Origin: VXYL01 sp964348085
GTDB taxonomy: Bacteria; Pseudomonadota; Gammaproteobacteria; Pseudomonadales; Azotimanducaceae
Assembly (NCBI GenBank): GCA_964348085.1
Contig: CAYGBI010000065.1
Coordinates: 1-21,700 of the forward strand
Reading direction: 5' to 3'
Length of the DNA stretch: 21,700 nucleotides
The notes beneath the pieces are model-generated. The model was not told the origin of the DNA. It did not search any database and saw only the letters and a list, made by a program, of their open reading frames with translations. Shown here in pieces: positions 15,894-21,700 of the stretch (positions within the stretch are counted from its first letter, which is position 1; every line of letters begins with the position of its first letter). The position numbers and the translations under genes are program-made.

Positions 15894-16706
15894 CTATCCG
15901 TCGCGCGTGAACTCGGGAGTTCGCTTCGCCAAGAAGGCGTCCACTGCTTCTTTGTGCTCCCGCGAGACATATGCCTGCGCGAGGACTTCGCCCTCCCGCT
16001 TCTGCACCTTGGCGATGTCGGTCTCCGAGCCGTTGACGGTGAGCAATTGCTTCACCCAGCGTAGATGGCGAGTCGGGTTGGCGGCCATTTCCTTCGCTAG
16101 AGCGGTCGCTTCGGCCATCAGTTCCTCCGGCGCCACCAGCCGATCCACCAAGCCCATGTCGAGGGCTTCCGTGGCGGAGTAGAGACGGGCGGTGAGGCAC
16201 ATCTCGCTGGCGTGCCCGAAGCCCATGCGCTGCACCAAGAAGTGCGAACTGGCGAGTTCGGGGGTAACGCCCATCTTTACGAACACCATGCCGAACTTGG
16301 CGCTTTCCGAGGCGACGATGATGTCCATGGGCAGGATCATGGTCGCCCCGACGCCAACGCTCGCGCCGTTCACCGCGGCGATCATCGGTTTCGACGAACG
16401 CACGAGTTGAATCCAGTCGCCGGGCATCTCGCGGGGCGCTTCCCCTTTGTCACCTTCGTCGCCCGCCCCTTCCGCGCTCTCCATCCGCGCTCGGAAGCTG
16501 TCGCGGATATCGGCGCCGGCGCAAAATCCGCGTCCTGCGCCGGTGACCACGATCGCGCCAACGGCCGCGTCGTCGTTGCAGTCGGCGATGGCGGCGCACA
16601 ACTCGCGGTTCATCTGCGCCGTCCAAGCATTCAATCGCTGCGGGCGATTGAGGGTGATGACGGCGATGTCGTCCGCCTTGCGCAAGAGGATGGTTTCAAA
16701 CGACAT
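15894..16706 (-). CDS. enoyl-CoA hydratase/isomerase family protein
   Basis: 270-residue crotonase-fold enzyme acting on an acyl-CoA. The oxyanion-hole segments are GRGFCAGADI (59-67) and VNGASVGVG (112-120). Glu150 in GVTPELASSHFL matches the second catalytic Glu of crotonase (Glu164). The first (Glu144) falls on a hydrophobic residue, a one-Glu arrangement more like isomerases or other superfamily reactions than classic hydratases. An acidic insertion (about 76-94, ESAEGAGDEGDKGEA) is unusual. The ATG at 16706 comes one base after the aldolase stop (TGACATG), so the two genes are tightly coupled. The longer frame is shadow inside the aldolase gene. Confidence 0.9.
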   Translation of the reverse strand: MSFETILLRKADDIAVITLNRPQRLNAWTAQMNRELCAAIADCNDDAAVGAIVVTGAGRGFCAGADIRDSFRARMESAEGAGDEGDKGEAPREMPGDWIQLVRSSKPMIAAVNGASVGVGATMILPMDIIVASESAKFGMVFVKMGVTPELASSHFLVQRMGFGHASEMCLTARLYSATEALDMGLVDRLVAPEELMAEATALAKEMAANPTRHLRWVKQLLTVNGSETDIAKVQKREGEVLAQAYVSREHKEAVDAFLAKRTPEFTRDG

Positions 16707-16707
16707 G

Positions 16708-17496
16708 TCAATACCCCGTGTTCTCGCGCGACGCCGCAGTGGTTTTCTTTGCCTCGGCAAGCTCGGTTGCCGCAGTGCGCGCCATAAACGCGCTGTCCGT
16801 GCCGAGGGCGACGAGATTGAAGCCTTGTTGCAGGTACTGTTGGGTCTTCGCCAGACTGCCCGTGTGGATGCCGGCGGCAATGCCGTGCGCCCGGCAGGCG
16901 TCGAGAATGTTCGCCACGGTTTCGATGTGCTTCGGATCGTCGTCTTGGCCGGGCGTTAAGCCCAAGGCATACGCGAGGTCCGCCGGGCCGATATAGATGG
17001 CATCGAGGCCGGGCGTGCTCGCGATCTCAACCAAGTTGTCGATGCCCTCGGCGGTTTCCACCATTGCGATGCAGGCGATTTGCCCGTTGGCTTCGGCGGC
17101 ATAGCCGCGGCCGCCGTACATGGCCGCGCGGATAGGGCCGAATGAGCGCATCCCGTCCGGCGGATACCGGCACGCCGCGACCGCACGCGCGGCCTCTTCC
17201 CGGTTGTTGACCATCGGCACGATAACGCCGTAGGCGCCGGCGTCCAACGCTTTCATGATCTCGTAGGGTTCGTTCCACGGCACGCGCACGAAGGGCGTCG
17301 CGTCGCGGGTGGAAATGGCGGGCAACATGTAGGTGAGGTCGTCGTAACTCAACATGCCGTGCTGCAAGTCCACGCACAACCAGTCGAACCCTAGGCTCGC
17401 CATGGTCTCCGCCGTGTAGGCGTTGCCGATCGACAGCCAGCCGCCGACCGTGCCACGGCCAGCGCGCCAAGTGGCGAGCGCTTTGTTTTCTCTCAT
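16708..17496 (-). CDS. HpcH/HpaI-type class II aldolase
   Basis: 262-residue metal-dependent aldolase of the HpaI/2,4-dihydroxyhept-2-enedioate type, cleaving or forming a 2-oxoacid with pyruvate or a similar unit. His46 in VDLQHG is the catalytic base. Arg71 in VRVPWN binds the oxoacid. Glu147 in VETAEG and Asp173 in IGPADL are the metal ligands. The AGAYGVIVPMVNN segment is typical. The ATG at 17496 has GAGGGG upstream; the longer frame has no family similarity. It is the first gene of a minus-strand pair with the hydratase-like gene and diverges from the acyl-CoA ligase across a 137-bp gap holding a palindrome. The exact substrate is unknown. Confidence 0.92.
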   Translation of the reverse strand: MRENKALATWRAGRGTVGGWLSIGNAYTAETMASLGFDWLCVDLQHGMLSYDDLTYMLPAISTRDATPFVRVPWNEPYEIMKALDAGAYGVIVPMVNNREEAARAVAACRYPPDGMRSFGPIRAAMYGGRGYAAEANGQIACIAMVETAEGIDNLVEIASTPGLDAIYIGPADLAYALGLTPGQDDDPKHIETVANILDACRAHGIAAGIHTGSLAKTQQYLQQGFNLVALGTDSAFMARTAATELAEAKKTTAASRENTGY

Positions 17497-17528
17497 TGTC
17501 CCCTCTCGTCGTGCCAGTGAGGCATAGC

Positions 17529-17554
17529 TTTGCGGGTGTCCGGACGGCCGCAAA
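17529..17554. promoter_or_regulatory. 26-bp compound palindrome, candidate operator
   Basis: Outer arms TTTGCGG (17529-17535) and CCGCAAA (17548-17554) are perfect. The inner palindrome GTCCGGAC (17538-17545) has exactly the same centre, so 22 of 26 positions are symmetric. It sits between the aldolase and the acyl-CoA ligase genes, where both promoters must lie. TATAGA at 17581-17586 could be a -10 for the ligase, but no good -35 was seen. Confidence 0.7.
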
Positions 17555-17633
17555 AATCTCGTAGCCGGAGCAAGCGATTGTATAGACTTTCGCGGCACGG
17601 TAGGACCAACCGCCCAAGTCGACCGAGGGAGAT

Positions 17634-19358
17634 ATGCAACCACTGCTCGCCGAGGCGGTCGCCAAAGTGACCGCCGCCGGCCAACCGTACGAGACCCGCA
17701 CGGCGCATATTCGCGGCGTCGACTTCACCGTGTTCGCCAACGCGCCGGCGAATCTGCGCCTGCTGTACACCAGCGGATTGGCATTCGCCGACGGAGATTT
17801 CTACGTTTATCAAGGCGAGCGCTACACCTACCGGCGGATGTGGGAGCTGGCGGCGCAGTGCGCGAACCGGCTAAGCAGCCACGGTGTGGCGCCCGGGGAC
17901 CGGGTCGGCATCGCGCTGCGCAATTACCCCGAATGGATCATCGCATTCTTGGGGATAACCGCCTCGGGGGGCGTCGCCGTCGCGATGAACGCATGGTGGT
18001 CCGGTGAAGAGCTTGCCTACGGCATCGAGGACAGCGGCCTCAAAGTGTTGTTTACCGACGAGGAACGCACCCAACGCCTTACCGACCTACTGCCGGCGCT
18101 TGACGTCGACGTGATCACGGTCCGCCACCGGCACGAGCGGCTGACGACTTGGGAGGCGTTCCTCGCCGGCGCATCGACCGTCATGCCCGAACCCGAGATC
18201 GCGCCCGACGACAACGCTACGATCCTGTACACGTCCGGCTCGACGGCGCATCCCAAGGGCGTGCTTTCTACCCATCGGGCGATCATCAACGCGCTGCTCG
18301 GCTGGGAGTGCGGAGGCGCCGTCGCCATGGCGATGAACCCGGAGATGGCGGCCGCCGTTGGCCGCACGGCACCGAAACCGGAGCATCCGCCGGCCACCAT
18401 CTTGACCGTGCCGCTGTTTCACGTCACCGGTTTGGTGGTGCAGATGCTGTCTTCGTTTCGGCGCGGGCGCAAAGTGGTGGGCATGTACAAGTGGGATGTC
18501 AATGAGGCGCTTAGGATCATCGAGGCGGAACACATCACCGAGTTCAACGGGGTGCCGACCATGGCGTGGGAACTGGTGCAATCGCCAAACCACGACAAAT
18601 ACGACCTCTCCAGCCTCAAGAGCGCCGGAGGCGGCGGTGCGCCGATGGCACCCGAACATGCGCGGCAGATCGACAAGACCATCGGCAAGGGCACGCCGGG
18701 CACCGGTTGGGGCATGACGGAAACGCAGGGTCTCGCCACCACCATCGGCGGCGCCGCGTTCTTGGCCCGGCCACGCAGTTGCGGGCGCGCGGTGGCCCCC
18801 GTCGTCAAGGTGAAGGCGGTGAAGAGCGACGGCACGGACGCCGCCCCGTTCGAGACCGGCGAGTTGTGGATCCACGGTGCAATGAACTTCTCCGAGTATT
18901 GGAACAAGCCCGAGGCCACCGCCGAAGGTCTCACCGACGGCTGGGTGCATACCGGCGACCTCGGCCACTTGGACGACGAGGGCTTTGTCTTCATCACCGA
19001 CCGCCTGAAGGACATGGTACTCCGAGGCGGCGAGAACATCGGCTGTCAAGAAGTCGAGGCCGTTCTTTACGGGCATCCGGCCGTGCAGGAAGCAGCCGTA
19101 TTCGGCGTGCCGGACGACCGGCTCGGCGAGACGTTGGCCGCGGTAGTCGTGAAAAAGCCCGGCGTCACCCTCAGCGGCGAGGAAGTACAGGCATTCGCCG
19201 CCCGCCATATCGCCAAGTTCAAAGTGCCCGATCACGTCTGGATTCGCACCGAGCGCTTGCCGCGCATCGCCTCGGAGAAGATATTCAAACGCGGCTTGCG
19301 TGACGAAGCGGTCGCGCAACTGCAACGCGACGGGGATGGAGCGGCGTCTCATGGCTAG
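17634..19358 (+). CDS. acyl-CoA ligase (AMP-forming, class I adenylate-forming family)
   Basis: 574 residues. It activates a carboxylic acid to acyl-AMP and then acyl-CoA in the cytoplasm. The P-loop-like motif is ILYTSGSTAHPKG (197-209). The GWGMTETQG core (358-366), Asp442 in HTGDLG and Arg457 in DRLKDM mark the ATP and hinge regions. GGENIGCQEVEAVL begins the C-terminal domain. Lys549 in ASEKIFKRGLR is the probable catalytic lysine, although the usual preceding Gly is Glu here. The ATG at 17634 follows GAGGGAGAT. The gene overlaps the dehydrogenase start by eight bases. With the dehydrogenase, hydratase-like enzyme and aldolase nearby it probably feeds a side-chain or fatty-acid breakdown route. 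Confidence 0.93.
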   Translation: MQPLLAEAVAKVTAAGQPYETRTAHIRGVDFTVFANAPANLRLLYTSGLAFADGDFYVYQGERYTYRRMWELAAQCANRLSSHGVAPGDRVGIALRNYPEWIIAFLGITASGGVAVAMNAWWSGEELAYGIEDSGLKVLFTDEERTQRLTDLLPALDVDVITVRHRHERLTTWEAFLAGASTVMPEPEIAPDDNATILYTSGSTAHPKGVLSTHRAIINALLGWECGGAVAMAMNPEMAAAVGRTAPKPEHPPATILTVPLFHVTGLVVQMLSSFRRGRKVVGMYKWDVNEALRIIEAEHITEFNGVPTMAWELVQSPNHDKYDLSSLKSAGGGGAPMAPEHARQIDKTIGKGTPGTGWGMTETQGLATTIGGAAFLARPRSCGRAVAPVVKVKAVKSDGTDAAPFETGELWIHGAMNFSEYWNKPEATAEGLTDGWVHTGDLGHLDDEGFVFITDRLKDMVLRGGENIGCQEVEAVLYGHPAVQEAAVFGVPDDRLGETLAAVVVKKPGVTLSGEEVQAFAARHIAKFKVPDHVWIRTERLPRIASEKIFKRGLRDEAVAQLQRDGDGAASHG

Positions 19359-20403
19359 GAAGAAGGTTGCCATGCAGTTGCCGAGGCGTGCGCAGGTGGC
19401 GGATTTGGGGCGCCGTTACGCGTTGGAACTCGAGGCTCTCGCACCGATCGCCGACATCGTGGAGGTGGCGAGTCCAAACGCCGCCGAGTTCGTGGCGGGC
19501 GCCGCCGACTGCGACGCCGTCATCACCTCTTGGGGCATTCGCTTGGACGAGTCCATTGTCAGTCGCTTGCCCAAGTGCGTAGTGATCGGCCTTGGCAGCG
19601 TCGGCGTGGACATGGTGGATGTGGCGGCCGCCACCCGCGCCGGCATCGTCGTCACCAATACGCCCGACGTGTTCATCGAAGAGGTCGCTGACCACGCCAT
19701 GATGCTGCTGCTCTGCGCCATTCGCCACACCAAGGAGCAAGACGCCTTCGCCGCCCGAGGCGAATGGCACAAAGGTCGGCCGCAGCTCAACCACGTGCCA
19801 CGGCTGATGGGGCGCACTTTAGGGTTGGTCTCGTTCGGCAATGTCGCCCGATGCACCGCCGCCCGCGCCAAGGCGTTCGGTCTCAACGTTATCGCCTTCG
19901 ATCCCTATGTAAGCGAACTCACCATCGGCGAACACGGCGTCGAACCCGTGGCGTGGGGCGAACTGCTCGAGCGCTCGGACTACATCAGCATCCACTCCCC
20001 GGAAAACGAGGAAACCCGTCACAGTCTCGATGCCCGGGCATTCGAGCGCATGAAAGACGGCGTGGTGATCGTCAACACGGCGCGCGGGCCGATCATCAAG
20101 GAATCCGACCTCATCGACGCGCTACGGCAAGGCAAAGTACGAGCCGCCGGCCTCGATGTGCTGGAACAGGAGCCGCCGGATGCCGACAACCCGCTACTGC
20201 ACATGCCGAACGTAATCGTCACGCCGCACGTCGCCTCCGCATCCACGCGCATGAGACCCACCGCTCGCCGCCGGGTCGGACGAGAGGTCTCCTTAGTGCT
20301 GCGCGGTCGTTGGCCGATGAGCTGCGTCAACCCCACCGTGCTGCCGAAAACCCCTTTGCAACGCTGGCAGCCCTACCCCATGAATCGAGGACCCAACCGA
20401 TGA
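19351..20403 (+). CDS. D-isomer specific 2-hydroxyacid dehydrogenase
   Basis: 350-residue NAD-dependent dehydrogenase interconverting a 2-hydroxyacid and a 2-oxoacid. The catalytic residues are Arg245 in VNTARGP, Glu274 in LEQEP and His293 in VTPHVA. The Arg-Glu spacing of 29 equals that of E. coli SerA. The NAD loop reads GLVSFGNVARCTA, so the usual first Gly of GxGxxG is Ser161 and the third is Ala166. The central Gly163 and Asp184 after the next strand remain, so NAD binding is plausible. The ATG at 19351 overlaps the ligase stop by eight bases; an alternative ATG lies at 19336. It ends in an ATGA overlap with the methyltransferase gene. The substrate may be linked to the aldolase product, by context only. 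Confidence 0.9.
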   Translation: MARKKVAMQLPRRAQVADLGRRYALELEALAPIADIVEVASPNAAEFVAGAADCDAVITSWGIRLDESIVSRLPKCVVIGLGSVGVDMVDVAAATRAGIVVTNTPDVFIEEVADHAMMLLLCAIRHTKEQDAFAARGEWHKGRPQLNHVPRLMGRTLGLVSFGNVARCTAARAKAFGLNVIAFDPYVSELTIGEHGVEPVAWGELLERSDYISIHSPENEETRHSLDARAFERMKDGVVIVNTARGPIIKESDLIDALRQGKVRAAGLDVLEQEPPDADNPLLHMPNVIVTPHVASASTRMRPTARRRVGREVSLVLRGRWPMSCVNPTVLPKTPLQRWQPYPMNRGPNR

Positions 20404-21140
20404 AGAAGACTATCGCGCTATTCACCTGCATCGCTTGCCTGACCACGCCGAGTGTCGCCGGCGAGATCGACGCCAAGGTCGAAGCGGCGCTTGCCGCCGA
20501 CATTCGCACGACTGCCGAAACCGCTCGCGATAACAATCGGAAGCCTTTGGAAACCCTCAAGTTCTTCGGTATGACCGACGACATGCATGTGCTGGAACTA
20601 GTGCCGGGCGGGGGCTGGTACACCAAGATTCTCGCGCCCGTGCTTGCCGAAAACGGTCGCCTAGCGGTCTCGATCGGCGCTGACGGCAGCCAAGCGCTGA
20701 TCGACGACAACGGTTGGGACGTAGAGGTGATCGAAACGGGCTCGTTCGCGGCGAACGAGAACTCGCCCCGCTACCAGATTACCGATGTGGATTTCGGCAG
20801 CGAGAAGTTCGATCTCGTGCTTACCTTCCGCAACCTGCACAACTTCGACCAAGCTGGCCGCCAAGCGTTGAACGAAGCGGCGTTCCGGGCGCTAAAGCCC
20901 GGCGGCGGCTACGGCGTTGTGGACCACACGCGCCGCCACATGCAGGGAGAGTCCGACGAGAACTGGCGGCGAATGGATCCGGTCTTGGTCATCAAGGAGA
21001 TCGAGGCGGCGGGTTTTGAATTCGTGGACTACTCGGACTTGCACTATCGCTTGGACGACGAATTGCGCTACGAGGTGGGGCGAGCGACGGTGGCTGGCAA
21101 TACCGACCGGTTCACGCTGCTGTTCCGGCGGCCAAACTAA
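20400..21140 (+). CDS. exported COG4798-type predicted methyltransferase
   Basis: 246 residues. Residues 1-20 (MKKTIALFTCIACLTTPSVA) form a Sec signal peptide with a probable cut after Ala20. The remainder is a class I SAM methyltransferase-like domain: VLELVPGGGWYTKILAPVL (motif I, 64-82), FDLVLTFRNLHNFD (motif IV region) and LKPGGGYGVVDH (motif V/VI). The RKPLETLKFFGM lead-in and PGGGWYT loop are the marks of the COG4798 'predicted methyltransferase' family, which is often secreted. SAM in the periplasm is not established, so the real chemistry is open. The ATG overlaps the dehydrogenase stop. No Cys lipobox is evident at the signal end. Confidence 0.87.
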   Translation: MKKTIALFTCIACLTTPSVAGEIDAKVEAALAADIRTTAETARDNNRKPLETLKFFGMTDDMHVLELVPGGGWYTKILAPVLAENGRLAVSIGADGSQALIDDNGWDVEVIETGSFAANENSPRYQITDVDFGSEKFDLVLTFRNLHNFDQAGRQALNEAAFRALKPGGGYGVVDHTRRHMQGESDENWRRMDPVLVIKEIEAAGFEFVDYSDLHYRLDDELRYEVGRATVAGNTDRFTLLFRRPN

Positions 21141-21344
21141 ACAGAGGCTGCGACCGAAGTTACAGGCATATCGAGCAAATCGGACGTCTCGGATATTCGA
21201 AGTCGCACTTACTCGATAGCGATTGGCTCGGACCTAAGGCGAAAGGCGGTGTCGCGAGGCCGCCGGTTTAGTCGTGCCCATTGTGGCGAGCATAGGCCCA
21301 CGGGCGGTGATCCAGCGGCGTAGGCATCGGTTTAGTGCGGATCG

Positions 21345-21700
21345 CTAGCGCGTACGCGCCAATCGGCGCTCCAGTTCGGCAATCTTCCGTTCAGCTGCAT
21401 CGGCCCGAGCGGATTCGCGGTCAGCCCGAGCAGATTCCCGTGCGGCCTTGGCAGATTCCCGTTCGGCCTTGGCGGCCTCCCGCCGAGCGCGGTCCATCGA
21501 CTCCCGCATTGACGGCAGGTCCGCCCCGGCCGCCGGGTCGTGCCAGCGCATCTCCACCAGCGGCTCGTCCTCCGCCCGGCTCGGCGGCACCCGCCCGTCC
21601 AAGACGTAGGCGAACAGCCCGAGTTCTTCGCTGTACAGCCCCCATTTCCCGTTCGGCAACGACGCCTCCCGCAGACGCCGCGGCGCCGAATCCCGCGACA
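21345..21700 (-). CDS. Uma2-family protein, C-terminal part, cut by window edge
   Basis: The frame is open from the right edge to the TAG at 21345-21347, about 118 residues. The segment LPNGKWGLYSEELGLFAYVLDGRVPP resembles the C-terminal end of Uma2 (DUF820) putative endonuclease-fold proteins. The catalytic core would lie beyond the window and cannot be checked. The tail from about SMRESMDRARREAAKAE onward is a charged coiled coil made of heptads such as RESAKAA and RESARAD, a form often seen after Uma2 domains. A TTG at 21659 also exists, but the frame continues upstream with SRDSAPRRLREAS, so I treat it as 5'-partial. The family call is tentative. Confidence 0.6.
   Translation of the reverse strand, partial: SRDSAPRRLREASLPNGKWGLYSEELGLFAYVLDGRVPPSRAEDEPLVEMRWHDPAAGADLPSMRESMDRARREAAKAERESAKAARESARADRESARADAAERKIAELERRLARTR
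21403..21486 (-). repeat. four tandem 21-bp repeats encoding heptads
   Basis: Units at 21403-21423, 21424-21444, 21445-21465 and 21466-21486 share GCC, CGAG or TTGG, then a GATTC(G/C)CG-like core; the last is diverged. Each codes one heptad of the coiled-coil tail. Confidence 0.75.

Noticed and set aside
14321..15970. 549-codon minus-strand ORF
   Set aside because: Opposes the dioxygenase and acyl-CoA dehydrogenase genes, whose catalytic motifs are intact; no recognisable domain.
18087..19373. 428-codon minus-strand ORF
   Set aside because: Antisense to the acyl-CoA ligase; low-complexity His/Arg/Gly translation.
21245..21264. 5-bp hairpin GGCGG/CCGCC between the methyltransferase and Uma2 genes
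   Set aside because: Too short for a terminator call in GC-rich DNA, and only GGTTT follows.
21348..21359. 12-bp palindrome GCGCGTACGCGC
   Set aside because: Lies in the last codons of the Uma2-like gene; composition alone can explain it.

Overview
The window looks like the chromosome of a Gram-negative, GC-rich proteobacterium, most likely a gammaproteobacterium. The evidence is a sortase-type (PdsS/PdsR-like) two-component pair known mainly from marine proteobacteria, a bactofilin, exported proteins with Sec signal peptides, and dense protein coding with GC-rich third positions. No tRNA, rRNA, CRISPR array, insertion sequence or phage gene was seen. The lineage is an inference from gene content.

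Left region (1-5100): a polyprenyl-phosphate-type sugar transfer module. It has a GT-C membrane glycosyltransferase (cut by the window edge), a small one-helix membrane ORF and a DPM1/GtrB-like glycosyltransferase, all co-oriented. A DUF2939 protein and a DnaQ-like exonuclease with a C-terminal BRCT domain follow. The left part looks less GC-rich than the rest, as if acquired separately.

Central region (5101-13844): a response regulator and a large sensor kinase on the plus strand match the family that normally sits beside a proteobacterial sortase, but no sortase, LPXTG substrate or PdsO-like gene lies in the window. Convergent to them is a five-gene minus-strand run: secreted MORN-repeat protein, transmembrane Ser/Thr kinase, MBL-fold hydrolase, bactofilin, SAM methyltransferase. 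The first two and the last two overlap. The MORN protein and the kinase's C-terminal helical repeats are predicted on the same outer face of the inner membrane, so the run could be an envelope signalling and cell-shape module. This is the best candidate for an undescribed system.

Right region (13845-21140): a catabolic block for CoA-activated acids. A TauD-like dioxygenase and an acyl-CoA dehydrogenase (ATGA overlap) converge on an aldolase / enoyl-CoA hydratase-like pair. That pair diverges from an acyl-CoA ligase, a D-2-hydroxyacid dehydrogenase and an exported COG4798-type methyltransferase, the last three joined by overlaps. A 26-bp compound palindrome lies in the divergent promoter at 17529-17554 and is a strong operator candidate.

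The right edge holds the C-terminal end of a probable Uma2-family protein with a heptad-repeat tail, cut by the window.
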